A stretch of DNA of 64,000 nt from Teichococcus oryzae (lineage in GTDB: Bacteria > Pseudomonadota > Alphaproteobacteria > Acetobacterales > Acetobacteraceae). The notes beneath the pieces were generated by a model, which saw nothing but the letters and a program-made list of their open reading frames with translations, did not search any database and was not told where the DNA came from. A program made the position numbers and the translations under genes. Positions 18,861 through 28,419 of this stretch are shown here, in pieces. Position 1 is the stretch's first letter. Each line of letters starts with the position of its first letter. Location: NCBI RefSeq assembly GCF_008386565.1, contig NZ_VUKA01000001.1, forward strand, positions 1,178,001 to 1,242,000, given 5' to 3'.

Positions 18861-21212
18861 ATGCCTGACACCATGTCCCTCGATCCAAGCCGGCTGAAAT
18901 TTGGCGTCGGGCAGGCGGTACCACGCAACGAAGATCCGGTGCTGCTGCAGGGGCGGGGCTCCTATACCGATGACCTGCAGCTGCCCGGCCAGGCATGGTG
19001 CGTCATGGTGCGCAGCCCCTATGCCCATGGCATCCTGCGCGGCATCGACACCGCCGCGGCGCGCGAGGTGCCAGGGGTGCTGGCCGTTTTCACAGGCGCC
19101 GATCTGCAGCAGGCCGGCTATGGCGGGTTCCGCTGCGCCCTGCCGTTGGAGGGGCTGAACAACATCGAGCGGTCGGCACTCGCGACGGACAAGGTGCGCT
19201 TTGTCGGCGACCCGATTGCCTTTGTTGTGGCGGAAACCAAGGAAGCGGCGCGGGACGGCGCGGAAGCCGTGATGCCGGACATCGATCCGCTGCCCGCTGT
19301 CACGGAAGCTTCCGCCGCCGCCGCCGAGGGCGCGCCGCAGCTTTACGAGGACGTGCCGGGCAACCAGGTCCTCGACTTCCATCATGGCGACCGGGAGAAG
19401 GTGGCGGCGGCCTTCGCGGGCGCCGCGGCAACGGTGCGGCTGGAGATGCGGAACAACCGCGTCGTCGTCTGCCCCATGGAGCCGCGCAGCGCCATCGCGG
19501 AGCATGACCCGGCATCCGGGCGGTACACGCTGCATGTCGGCTGCCAGGGCGTGTTCGGGCTGCGCAACCAGATCAAGGACCTGTTGAAGGTTCCGGTGGA
19601 GAAGGTCCGCATCCTGACCGGGCATGTCGGCGGCAGCTTCGGCATGAAGGCGCCCGCCTATCCCGAATATGTCTGCCTGCTGCATGCGGCGAAGCAGCTG
19701 GGCCGGCCGGTGAAGTGGACCGACGAGCGCAGCGGCAGCTTCCTGTCCGACACGCATGGCCGCGACCATGAGGTGGTGGGCGAGCTGGCGCTGGATGCCG
19801 AGGGGCGGTTCCTGGCCGTGCGCCTGACCTCCTTCGCCAATATGGGCGCCTTCCTGGTCAATGTCGGGCCCCTGATGGGCACGATGGGCTTCCTGCGCAA
19901 CGTGCAGAGCAACTACGCCACGCCGCTCGTCGAGATCTCGACCCGCTGCCTGATGACCAACACCACGCCGATCTCCGCTTATCGCGGCGCGGGGCGGCCC
20001 GAGGGCAATTACTTCATGGAGCGGCTGATCGAGGCCGCCGCGGTCAGGACCGGCATCGATGCGATCGAGTTGCGCCGCCGCAACCACATCCGCCCGGAGC
20101 AGATGCCGTTCACCGGCGCGGCCGGCACCAAATACGACAGCGGCGAGTTCACCGCCGTTCTGGAACAGGCGATGGCCGAGGCGGATTGGGACGGCTACGC
20201 CGCCCGCAAGGCCGCAAGCGAGGCCAAGGGCCTGTTGCGCGGGCGCGGCGTCGGCAACTTTCTGGAATGCACCGCGCCGCCCACCAAGGAGATGGGCGGC
20301 ATCCGCTTCGAGCCGGATGGCGGCGTCACCATCGTCACCGGAACGCTGGATTACGGGCAGGGCCATTGGACGCCCTTCGCCCAGGTCCTGCACCAGTCAC
20401 TGGGCATCCCGTTCAACAGGATCAGGCTGGTGCAAGGCGATTCGGACCAGCTGATCGCCGGTGGCGGCACGGGCGGGTCCAAGTCGATCATGGCATCGGG
20501 CGCCGCCATCATCGAGGCTTCGGCGCTGGTGATCGAGAAGGCCCGGCAGGCCGCGGCGCATGTGCTGGAAGCCGCCGAAGCCGATATCGAGTTCGAGCCG
20601 CACGCCGAGGGTGGGCCCCGCCTCAGCATCGCCGGCACGGATCGCGGCATCGACCTGCTCAGCCTGGCGGCGCAGCTGCGGGACATGCCCTCACGCCCGG
20701 AGGGCGTGCCCGATACGCTGGACGTGAAGCACATCTTCGACGAAGCGCCGATGGCCTTCCCCAATGGCTGCCACATCGTGGAGCTGGAGGTCGACCCGGA
20801 AACCGGTGTTGTCACCATCGACCGCTATGTCACCGTGAATGACTTCGGCACGCTGGTGAACCCGATGCTCGTCCAGGGGCAGGCTCATGGCGGCATTGTC
20901 CAGGGAATCGGCCAGGCGCTGATGGAGCGCACCTCCTACAGCGAGGACGGGCAGCTTCTGTCAGGCTCCTATTCCGACTATGCGCTGCCGCGCGCGAGCG
21001 ATGTGCCGAGTCTCGGCTTCTCCAGCCATGCCGTGCCGGCGCTGACCAATCCGCTGGGCGCCAAGGGCTGCGGGGAGGCGGGTTGCGCCGGCTCCCTGCC
21101 TGCCGTCATGAATGCCGTGGTGGACGCGCTTTCGGCGCGGGGCATCCAGCACATCGACATGCCGGCGACGCCGGAGGTGATCTGGCGCGCCCTGCACCCG
21201 GAAGCGGCCTGA
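18861..21212 (+). CDS. Form-II CoxL-like molybdopterin-binding subunit (xanthine dehydrogenase family)
   Basis: A 783-residue large subunit of the molybdenum hydroxylase family, which hydroxylates aromatic heterocycles, aldehydes or CO using a Mo-pterin-cytosine cofactor. The N-terminal aldehyde oxidase a/b-hammerhead domain starts near residue 17. The active-site loop AYRGAGR (about 373-379) is the form-II type and differs from the AYxCSFR of true CO dehydrogenase. The catalytic Glu lies in KGCGEAG (about 735-741). The ATG at 18861 has GGAG 8 bases upstream. The usual partners, a [2Fe-2S] small subunit and an FAD medium subunit, are not adjacent; a GlcG-like gene follows instead. The substrate is unknown. 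Confidence 0.87.
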   Translation: MPDTMSLDPSRLKFGVGQAVPRNEDPVLLQGRGSYTDDLQLPGQAWCVMVRSPYAHGILRGIDTAAAREVPGVLAVFTGADLQQAGYGGFRCALPLEGLNNIERSALATDKVRFVGDPIAFVVAETKEAARDGAEAVMPDIDPLPAVTEASAAAAEGAPQLYEDVPGNQVLDFHHGDREKVAAAFAGAAATVRLEMRNNRVVVCPMEPRSAIAEHDPASGRYTLHVGCQGVFGLRNQIKDLLKVPVEKVRILTGHVGGSFGMKAPAYPEYVCLLHAAKQLGRPVKWTDERSGSFLSDTHGRDHEVVGELALDAEGRFLAVRLTSFANMGAFLVNVGPLMGTMGFLRNVQSNYATPLVEISTRCLMTNTTPISAYRGAGRPEGNYFMERLIEAAAVRTGIDAIELRRRNHIRPEQMPFTGAAGTKYDSGEFTAVLEQAMAEADWDGYAARKAASEAKGLLRGRGVGNFLECTAPPTKEMGGIRFEPDGGVTIVTGTLDYGQGHWTPFAQVLHQSLGIPFNRIRLVQGDSDQLIAGGGTGGSKSIMASGAAIIEASALVIEKARQAAAHVLEAAEADIEFEPHAEGGPRLSIAGTDRGIDLLSLAAQLRDMPSRPEGVPDTLDVKHIFDEAPMAFPNGCHIVELEVDPETGVVTIDRYVTVNDFGTLVNPMLVQGQAHGGIVQGIGQALMERTSYSEDGQLLSGSYSDYALPRASDVPSLGFSSHAVPALTNPLGAKGCGEAGCAGSLPAVMNAVVDALSARGIQHIDMPATPEVIWRALHPEAA

Positions 21213-21233
21213 ACAAAACGAGGATCGTCTGAA

Positions 21234-21698
21234 ATGCCCAATCCGCCCACCGGGTTCGTGCCGGGGATCAATCTTGCCAGCGCGCAGCAAATCGCCGAGG
21301 CCGCCCTGGCCAAGGGCCGCGCCCTGAACCTCGCGCCGCTGACCGTGGTGGTGCTCGACCAGGCGGCCCAGCCGAAACTGGTGATGCGTGAGGACGGGGC
21401 GAGCCTGCTGCGGTTCGATGTCGCGGCGGGCAAGGCCTTTGGCTGCCTCGCCCTCGGCTTCGGCGGGCGGGAGATGGCCCGTCGCGCCGCCAAGATGCCG
21501 GGCTTCATGAACGCCTTTTCCGACCTTTGCGCCGGGCGGGCGGTTCCGGTGCCGGGCGGCGTGCTGGTGCGCGATGCTTCCGGCAACGTGCTGGGTGCCG
21601 TTGGCATTTCCGGCGATGCCTCGGATCAGGATGAGGTCTGCGCGGTGGCGGGGATCGAGGCCGCCGGCATGATCCCGGACACCGGCGACCCGGAGTAA
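21234..21698 (+). CDS. GlcG/HbpS-family protein
   Basis: A 154-residue protein of the GlcG/HbpS (DUF336) fold. Features are the AQQIAEAALAKGRALNLAPL start, the VVVLDQAAQPKLVMREDGA strand-turn, and the C-terminal GNVLGAVGISG-x-SDQDE signature. Members include haem-binding HbpS and proteins of unknown role beside oxidoreductase operons. No signal peptide, so it is cytoplasmic. It lies 21 bases after the CoxL-like gene and is almost certainly co-transcribed. Confidence 0.88.
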   Translation: MPNPPTGFVPGINLASAQQIAEAALAKGRALNLAPLTVVVLDQAAQPKLVMREDGASLLRFDVAAGKAFGCLALGFGGREMARRAAKMPGFMNAFSDLCAGRAVPVPGGVLVRDASGNVLGAVGISGDASDQDEVCAVAGIEAAGMIPDTGDPE

Positions 21699-21773
21699 GG
21701 CCGGCGCCCGCGTGACGCCGAAGCCGGAGTGATGATGGGGGGCGGGCGCGATGGGCGTTCCGCCTCCCGCGGT

Positions 21774-22241
21774 TCAGCCGAGTTGCCGGACCGCTTCCGC
21801 CACGTCCCTGGCGTGGCCGGGAACCTTGACCTTGCGCCAGATGCGGGCGATCCGTCCCTCCCGGTCGATCAGGAAGGTCGAGCGCTCCATGCCCATGTAG
21901 CTGCGGCCATACATGGATTTCTGCACCCAGGTGCCATAGCTGGCGGCCGCCTCCTTTTGAGCATCAGAGGCGAGCGGAAAGGTCAGCCCGTATTTCGCGG
22001 CGAACTTCTCGATCGGCGGCAGGGGGTCGGGCGACACGCCGATCACGGTCACGCCGCTCTGCCCCAGGGCCGGCAAGGCTTCCTGGAAATCGCAGGCTTC
22101 CTTGGTGCAGCCTGACGTGTCGGCCTTGGGATAGAAGTAGAGCACGAAGGGCCGGCCCCGCAGGCTGGCCAGGGAAACGGTGTTGCCGCCAATGGCCGGC
22201 AGTTCAAAATCCGGGGCAGGGGCCCCTTCCTCGACATTCAT
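21774..22241 (-). CDS. bcp: Thioredoxin-dependent peroxiredoxin (BCP type)
   Basis: Reduces hydrogen and alkyl peroxides with electrons from thioredoxin. The 155-residue product has the atypical 2-Cys arrangement of BCP/PrxQ: peroxidatic Cys45 and resolving Cys50 in DTSGCTKEACDF. The YFYPKADT strand and the ERSTFLIDREGRI segment are conserved. Its ATG overlaps the glnE stop by 4 bases, so it is the downstream partner of glnE. Convergent with the GlcG-like gene. Confidence 0.95.
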   Translation of the reverse strand: MNVEEGAPAPDFELPAIGGNTVSLASLRGRPFVLYFYPKADTSGCTKEACDFQEALPALGQSGVTVIGVSPDPLPPIEKFAAKYGLTFPLASDAQKEAAASYGTWVQKSMYGRSYMGMERSTFLIDREGRIARIWRKVKVPGHARDVAEAVRQLG

Positions 22242-25198
22242 CCATGTTCTCCATTCAGGCGACCGAGCCGCCGCTCGAAGATCCGCCGGACCCGTTCGGC
22301 TGACGCCTCGATCTCCTGCCGCAGCTCGGCCACGTCAACAACGCTTGGCGGGATCAGCCCGGCCGTGCCGCGCAGCAGCACCGCACCGACCGGGGCCGGC
22401 AGGGAATCGGCACGCCAGCGGCCCACGGTCAGTCGCAGCAGGCCGATCACTGTTCGGAACAGCCGGTCCGCCCCGATCAACTGTTTGGCCTCGTCGCGAG
22501 GGAGCAGCCGCGCCTTTGCCAGGTTGGCCAGCGCCACCCGCGTGGTGGGCGAGAGGATGCGCGGATGATCCTTGGCATGCGCCAGTTGCAGCGCCTGGGC
22601 CACGAACTCGACTTCCACCAGGCCGCCCGGGATGGCCTTCACGTCCCAGGGCCCTTCCGGTGGAAGGTCGCGCAACATGCGGCTGCGCATGGCCACGGCA
22701 TCGGCCAGCGCCTTTTCCCCGGCATGGGTGGTGATGGCATCGCGGACCGCAGCCTGGATGCGCCGCCGCAGCGCCGGCGGCGCCGCGACGCAGCGTGACC
22801 GCGTCAGGGCCATCCGCTCCCAGGTCCAGGCGCTTTCCTGGTGGTAGCGCCGGAAGCTGGACAGCGAGGTCGCGACCGGGCCTTTGTTGCCGGATGGCCG
22901 CAGCCGCATATCCACTTCGTAGAGCTTGCCTTCCGCGCCGGGTGCGGTGATCGCCGCCACCATCTGCTGCGCCAGCCGGCTGAAATAGGTGCTGGGCGGC
23001 AGGGCGCGCGGGCCGCCGGAACTGTCCGGCACGCCGTCCGGGTGGTCATAGATCAGCACCAGATCAAGGTCGGAGGCCGGCAGCATCTCCCGCCCTCCCA
23101 GCTTGCCCAGCGCCATGACGCCAAGGCTGGCGCCCTTGATGCGGCCAAAGCGGGCGGCGAATTCCTGCGTGACCTGCGGCAGCAGCGCGCCAATGGCGGC
23201 ATCGGCCAGGGCGCTGCGGTCGAGCCCGGCCGTGTCGACATCGACCAAGCCCTCCAGCGCCGCGGCGTCGATCTCGAAACGGCCTTCCGTCACGAGGCGG
23301 CGGGCATTGTCCAGGGCTTCCTCGAAATGCCGCGCGCTCTTGACCAGCGACGGAAGGACCGAAGCGGCGCTGCCCGCGCCGCTGCCTGTCAGCAACCCTT
23401 CCAGCGACGCAGGGCTTTGCGCCAGATGGTTGGCAAGGGCCGGCGCGGCACCCAGGATTCCGGCCACGCGCCGCAGCAGCGCAGGGTTGCGGTGAAACAG
23501 CGACAGAACCTGGACCCCGGCCGAGAGCCTCGACAGTACGGCATCGAACCGACCGAGGGCGAGGTCGGGTTCGCGTTGCGCGGCAAAGGCCTGCAGCAGG
23601 GAAGGAAGGATCAGGCGCAGCAATTCCCGTGCGCGCTCGCTGCGACCGGCGCGCGCCTGGCCGCTCCGCCATCCTCGGATCATTGCGGAAACCCGCGCAG
23701 GATCGTTGAAGCCCATGGCGGCGAGGTGCTTCAGCGTCTGCGGGTCGTCCTGCTCGGCCGGGAAGGACAGGGCCAGGGCGGAATCCTGCTCCTGGACATT
23801 TCCCGCCGGTGCGCTGGGTACCCGTTCGAACAGGCTGGCGTAATGCATCTCCACCCGGGACAGGTGGGAGGTCAGGATGCAGGTGAACTCCGCAAGATCC
23901 GGGTAGCCCATGAAGCTGGCGATCCGCGCCAGGCCGCTTTCATCATCCGGCAGCTGGTGGGTTTGCCGGTCATCGACCATTTGCAGCCGGTGCTCGACAT
24001 CGCGCAGGAAGCCATAGGCCTTGGCCAGATCCGCCGCCGCCTGGTGGTCCAGCCGCTCCGCCGCGGCCAGAGCCGCCAGGGCCCCAAGCGTGGTCGGGTC
24101 GCGCAGCGCCGGATCGCGTCCCCCCCAGATCAGTTGCAGAACCTGCGCGATGAACTCGATTTCCCGGATGCCGCCGCGCCCGAGCTTGACGTTGTGCCCC
24201 TCCACCTGGACCGTCTTGTGCGCGCCCTTGGCCTCATGGGTGGCATGGATCTGGCCCTTGATGGCGTGGAAATCCGTGATCGTGGCGAAGTCCAGGTGAC
24301 GGCGCCAGGTGAAGGGGCGGATCTCCGTCAGGAATGCCTCGCCCAGCGCGCGGTCGCCGCCCACCGGACGCGCCTTGATCATGGCGGCGCGTTCCCAGTT
24401 CAGCCCGGTCGATTCATAATAGGCGATGGCGGTCGGGATGCTGACGGCCAGCGGCGTCGCCGCCGGATCGGGCCGCAGCCGCAGGTCGGTCCGGAAAACA
24501 TAGCCATCGGATGTGCGCTCCTCCATGAGCCGCACGAGATCCCGGGCCAGCCGCACATAGAGAGGGCCCGCCTGCTCCATGTGATAGGCTGCGGCCGAGG
24601 GTTCGTAGAGCACCATGAGGTCGATATCAGACGAGTAGTTCAGCTCCCCGCCGCCAAGCTTGCCCATGCCGAGGATGGTCAGGCCGGAGCCCCGCGCGAC
24701 GAGGCGCGGATCGCGCGCGCCGCCGCGCGGCAGGCGCAGTTCCCCGCGGCGCGCCGTCTCGGTCAGCAGATGAGCGCAGGCATAATCCAGGGCGGCCTCG
24801 GCGAGCGTGGAAAGAGCGGCGGTGGCGCGGTCCTGCGTCCATATGCCCGTGATGTCGGCGGCGGCAACGATCAGTGCCGCCTGCCGCTTTGCCCGGCGCA
24901 GCGCCTGCGCCACGGCCGGGCGGGTCGCCGTGGCGTCGGCGCGGCGAAGCGGGTCGGTCGCCAGCTTGAGGGCGTCGTCCGGACCCCGCTCGGTGAAGCG
25001 CAGCAGAACGCCACTTTCCTGCCCGGCCAGTTGCGTCAGATAAGGGCTGTGGCCGCCCAGCGCCGCCAGCAGGTCCCTTCCTCGCCCACTCGTGGCAAAG
25101 GCTTGCTCGGCGGCACCCCGCTGGCGGAAACTCTCGATGAGGGCCTCGGCGGCGGCAGAATCGAACGGAGGCGGTGGCAGTTGGCGTGGCGGGCTCAT
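22238..25198 (-). CDS. glnE: Bifunctional glutamine synthetase adenylyltransferase/deadenylylase
   Basis: Adenylylates (inactivates) and de-adenylylates glutamine synthetase in answer to PII status. 986 residues from ATG 25198. Two nucleotidyltransferase domains are visible: the N-terminal deadenylylase with GMGKLGGGELNYSSDIDLMVLY and the C-terminal adenylylase with MALGKLGGREMLPASDLDLVLIY; each holds the DxD metal site. The final helical region ends VRRIFERRLGRLNG. The start codon is only 17 bases from the divergent AsmA-like gene, so the two promoters must overlap the coding sequences. bcp overlaps its stop. Confidence 0.96.
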   Translation of the reverse strand: MSPPRQLPPPPFDSAAAEALIESFRQRGAAEQAFATSGRGRDLLAALGGHSPYLTQLAGQESGVLLRFTERGPDDALKLATDPLRRADATATRPAVAQALRRAKRQAALIVAAADITGIWTQDRATAALSTLAEAALDYACAHLLTETARRGELRLPRGGARDPRLVARGSGLTILGMGKLGGGELNYSSDIDLMVLYEPSAAAYHMEQAGPLYVRLARDLVRLMEERTSDGYVFRTDLRLRPDPAATPLAVSIPTAIAYYESTGLNWERAAMIKARPVGGDRALGEAFLTEIRPFTWRRHLDFATITDFHAIKGQIHATHEAKGAHKTVQVEGHNVKLGRGGIREIEFIAQVLQLIWGGRDPALRDPTTLGALAALAAAERLDHQAAADLAKAYGFLRDVEHRLQMVDDRQTHQLPDDESGLARIASFMGYPDLAEFTCILTSHLSRVEMHYASLFERVPSAPAGNVQEQDSALALSFPAEQDDPQTLKHLAAMGFNDPARVSAMIRGWRSGQARAGRSERARELLRLILPSLLQAFAAQREPDLALGRFDAVLSRLSAGVQVLSLFHRNPALLRRVAGILGAAPALANHLAQSPASLEGLLTGSGAGSAASVLPSLVKSARHFEEALDNARRLVTEGRFEIDAAALEGLVDVDTAGLDRSALADAAIGALLPQVTQEFAARFGRIKGASLGVMALGKLGGREMLPASDLDLVLIYDHPDGVPDSSGGPRALPPSTYFSRLAQQMVAAITAPGAEGKLYEVDMRLRPSGNKGPVATSLSSFRRYHQESAWTWERMALTRSRCVAAPPALRRRIQAAVRDAITTHAGEKALADAVAMRSRMLRDLPPEGPWDVKAIPGGLVEVEFVAQALQLAHAKDHPRILSPTTRVALANLAKARLLPRDEAKQLIGADRLFRTVIGLLRLTVGRWRADSLPAPVGAVLLRGTAGLIPPSVVDVAELRQEIEASAERVRRIFERRLGRLNGEHG

Positions 25199-25215
25199 GG
25201 GAGGATAGCGAACCC

Positions 25216-28200
25216 ATGCGCGGTGTGAGAGGTCAAGCCCTGCGTCTCGGCCGCTTGCTGGCGCGGCTGGCTCTTGGCTGCGGCCTGGTTGCCGGGCTGG
25301 CCCTTCTGGCCCTGGCCTGGCGCCTGAGTCACGGCCCCCTCGAGATGCCGCTGCTGGTGACGCTGCTGCATCGCAGCGGCGCTGTTGAAAGCCTGGCACC
25401 CGGTCTGGAGGTGCGGAGCATCTCGCTCGCCTGGAACGGCTTCCACGATGGCGATGCCTCGCCGCTGGAGCTGCGCGTCGCCGGCCTCCAGCTGCGCGAC
25501 GAAGCCGGCGCGGTGCGGCAGGAATTGCCAGATGCGGCCGTGCATCTTTCCTCCGGCTGGTTGCTGCGCGGCAGGATTGCGCCCCTGACGGTGCGCCTGC
25601 GTGGCCCGAACGTTGTGCTGGAGCGGGGCCAGGATGGGCAGATCGGCATGGCGCTGGGCCGCTTGTCCGATCCCACGCCGCCAACGAAACCCGCCGGCGA
25701 GGACAACATCCTGGCCGATATCTTCGGCGCCGGCCGCTCCTCAAGCCCGCTTGCCTCCTTGATCGACCTGACGCTGGATGACGGCACGCTGACGATCCTG
25801 GACCGGCAGCTCGGCATGACATGGCGCATGGAGCAGGTTTCGCTGACCCTTCGCCGGCGCCCGGACAACACCGTCATCGATGGCTGGGGCCATGGGCAGC
25901 TTCGATTGCCGGGCGCGGGGCCGGACCTGCCCGTCTTTCTCAAGGGGCAGTTGTCCGGCGGCGGCGCGGTGATGGAGGGTTCGCTGTCCATCCCCTCCCT
26001 GCAACCCGAGCGGCTGGCCGGGCTGATGCCGGCGCTTGCGCCGGTGGCGCTGCTGGACGCACCGGTCGGGATCGAGCTGGCGGCCAGGTTCGATGGCCGC
26101 CAGCCGGATGCGCTTCCCCAGCTCAACCTGTCGCTGGATGTCGGCCGCGGCACCCTGAACCTGAATGGCCACCGCGTGGCTCTGGAACGGCTTGACCTTC
26201 AGGCGGCCGGAACGCCGCAGGCGCTTCGCCTGTCGCAGCTCCGCGCCGTGCTGGGCGGCGCATCGCCAATGCCGGGCGCCTCCAGGACTGTCGGGCCGAC
26301 GCTGGTCGCGGAAGGAGAGGCCGCCCTGACCTCGGGCAGTTGGCGGATGCGCCTCGGCTTGCGGCTCAGCAAGGTGGAGGCCGCCCAGCTCAACGATGTG
26401 TGGCCGGCCGAGATTGCCCCGGGGGCACGCCGCTGGCTGGTGCAGAACGTCACCGCCGGCGCGCTGGACAACGGCCATTTCACGCTACGGGCCGAAGCCG
26501 CGGAGGACCTTTCCGGTCTCAGGCTTACCGATCTCGATGGAAGTCTGCGGCTGACGGGCGGCGTGGTCCACTGGCTCCGCCCGATCGCTCCGCTGGAAGG
26601 TATCTCGGCATCGGCGCGGTTCGGATTGAAGGAGATCCTGGTGCAGGTCGCGGCGGCGCGGCAGGCGGGCACGGCGATGACCAGCCCCGAGGCCACGATC
26701 CGCTTCTTCGACCTGGACACCAACCAGGAACAGGTCGAGATCGACGCGAAGCTCCAGGGGCCGATCCCCGATGCCGTGACGCTGATCCAGCATCCCCGGC
26801 TGCGGCTTTTCGAGAAGCGGCCACTCCAGCTGACCGAGCCGGGCGGCCAGTTGGAAGGACGCCTGCAACTCGCCTTTCCCTTGAAGGAGGACATCCCGGC
26901 CGAGGTGTTCAAGGTCCAGTTCCAGGCGCGTCTGAACCAGCTGCGGCTGGCCGATGTGGTCATGGGCAAGACGCTGGACCGCGGCACGGCCGAGATGTCG
27001 GTGGACAATGCCCGCCTCAAGGCAACCGGACGCGCGCAGCTTTCGGGGATTCCCACGAATTTGACGCTGGAGATGGATTTCCGCCCCGGCCCTGCCAGTC
27101 AGGTGGTGGAACGCGTGCAGGCCACCGCCAGGCCGGACGCCGCGCGGATCGCCGAGTTCGGCCTGGATCTGAAGGGCATGGTCAGCGGCCCTGTTGGCGT
27201 TCAGGTCATCATGGAGAAGCGGCGAGATGGCCAGGCAAAGGTGGATCTGGCGGGGGATCTCCGCGACAGCCTGATGGAATTGTCCGCGCTGGCCTGGCGC
27301 AAGCAGCCCGGCATCGCGGCAACAGCCCAGGGGCAGCTGGAGATTGCCGGCGACCAGCTTCAATCCGTGTCTTCCTTCCAGATCCGCGCGCCGCAGCTGG
27401 CGGTGAACGGGCGGGCAAGCTTCGCGCCTGGCAGCAAGCTGGACCGGGTGGAGTTGCAGGATGTCCGCATCTTCGCAGGCCGTTTCAGCGGCGAAGCCTG
27501 GCCGCCATCCAACGAGGTCGGGTCCTGGCGGCTGCGCGCTTCTGGAAGGGTGCTGGATCTCGGCCCCCTGATGGCCGCCTCCGACGGGGATGACGCGGCC
27601 AGTGACGATTCCAGCGGTGCGGCGCTGGCTCTGGACGGGCATTTCGATACCGTGCTGCTGGGCGAGGGGCGAAGCCTCTCATCCGTGCAGGGGCGGGCGC
27701 TCACCGACCGGCGCGGCATATTCCGGGAAGCGCGGCTTTCCGGCACAACCGGGGAACAGGGGGGCTTCGACCTTTCCATTGTGCCGCGTGGCGCGGGCCG
27801 TGACCTTCGGCTGAACGCGGCCGATGCGGGGGCTCTGCTTCGCGCCTTCGATCTGCTGCGGCAGGTTGAAGGGGGCCGCCTCAAGCTGGAGGCGCATTGG
27901 TCCGGCAACGCACCCGGCGCGCCGCTGAACGGAACAGCGGACATGTCGGATTTCCGCTTCCAGGACGCGGCGGCGGCCGGGAAGCTGCTGCAGGCGCTCA
28001 CCGTCTATGGCGTGTTCGATGCCGTGCGCGGGCCGGGCCTTGCCTTCTCGCGAATGGTCGCGCCCTTCACCCTGACGCCGGCCACCTTGAACGTGGAGAA
28101 TGCCCGCGCCTTTTCCTCCTCCCTCGGCGTCACCGCCAAGGGCGTGATCCTGCGGCGGCAGCGCAGCATGGACCTGCAAGGCACCATTGTGCCCGCCTAT

Positions 28201-28404
28201 GCCCTGAACTCCCTGCTTGGCTACATCCCGCTGCTGGGTCGCCTGTTCAGTCCGGAACAGGGCGGCGGGCTTTTCGCCGCCACATGGCGCATGCAGGGCG
28301 CGCTGGCCGATCCGGCCGTTTCGATCAATCCCCTGGCGGCCCTCACGCCGGGCTTCCTGCGGGGCGTTTTCGGCGACGCTCCGGCGGGAGAGGCACGGCC
28401 CTGA
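25216..28404 (+). CDS. AsmA/YhdP-like membrane-anchored protein
   Basis: A 1062-residue protein with one N-terminal membrane helix (about 15-36, rich in Leu/Ala/Gly) and a long periplasmic, beta-rich body. The C-terminal AsmA-like segment (about 850-1040) contains LQALTVYGVFDAVRGPGLAFSRM and ends ALNSLLGYIPLLGRLFSPE-x-GGGLFAATWRMQG, the signature region shared with YhdP/TamB-type proteins. Relatives form inter-membrane bridges for phospholipids; that role is an inference here. The start MRGVRG at 25216 precedes the membrane helix directly. It is convergent with tyrS; a hairpin spans its stop. Confidence 0.85.
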   Translation: MRGVRGQALRLGRLLARLALGCGLVAGLALLALAWRLSHGPLEMPLLVTLLHRSGAVESLAPGLEVRSISLAWNGFHDGDASPLELRVAGLQLRDEAGAVRQELPDAAVHLSSGWLLRGRIAPLTVRLRGPNVVLERGQDGQIGMALGRLSDPTPPTKPAGEDNILADIFGAGRSSSPLASLIDLTLDDGTLTILDRQLGMTWRMEQVSLTLRRRPDNTVIDGWGHGQLRLPGAGPDLPVFLKGQLSGGGAVMEGSLSIPSLQPERLAGLMPALAPVALLDAPVGIELAARFDGRQPDALPQLNLSLDVGRGTLNLNGHRVALERLDLQAAGTPQALRLSQLRAVLGGASPMPGASRTVGPTLVAEGEAALTSGSWRMRLGLRLSKVEAAQLNDVWPAEIAPGARRWLVQNVTAGALDNGHFTLRAEAAEDLSGLRLTDLDGSLRLTGGVVHWLRPIAPLEGISASARFGLKEILVQVAAARQAGTAMTSPEATIRFFDLDTNQEQVEIDAKLQGPIPDAVTLIQHPRLRLFEKRPLQLTEPGGQLEGRLQLAFPLKEDIPAEVFKVQFQARLNQLRLADVVMGKTLDRGTAEMSVDNARLKATGRAQLSGIPTNLTLEMDFRPGPASQVVERVQATARPDAARIAEFGLDLKGMVSGPVGVQVIMEKRRDGQAKVDLAGDLRDSLMELSALAWRKQPGIAATAQGQLEIAGDQLQSVSSFQIRAPQLAVNGRASFAPGSKLDRVELQDVRIFAGRFSGEAWPPSNEVGSWRLRASGRVLDLGPLMAASDGDDAASDDSSGAALALDGHFDTVLLGEGRSLSSVQGRALTDRRGIFREARLSGTTGEQGGFDLSIVPRGAGRDLRLNAADAGALLRAFDLLRQVEGGRLKLEAHWSGNAPGAPLNGTADMSDFRFQDAAAAGKLLQALTVYGVFDAVRGPGLAFSRMVAPFTLTPATLNVENARAFSSSLGVTAKGVILRRQRSMDLQGTIVPAYALNSLLGYIPLLGRLFSPEQGGGLFAATWRMQGALADPAVSINPLAALTPGFLRGVFGDAPAGEARP

Positions 28405-28414
28405 AGGCCGTGCC
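28392..28414. terminator. Hairpin between convergent AsmA-like gene and tyrS
   Basis: GGCACGGCC-CTGAA-GGCCGTGCC is a perfect 9-bp stem with the AsmA-like stop codon in its loop. No T-tract is present on either strand. Its position between convergent genes 15 bases apart suggests a shared termination role. Confidence 0.45.
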
Positions 28415-28419
28415 ACGGT

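Noticed and set aside
22238-25822. Upstream extension of the glnE frame beyond 25198
   Set aside because: The extra 208 codons are antisense to the AsmA-like gene and very Arg/Pro/Ser-rich. MSPPRQ at 25198 fits the family.
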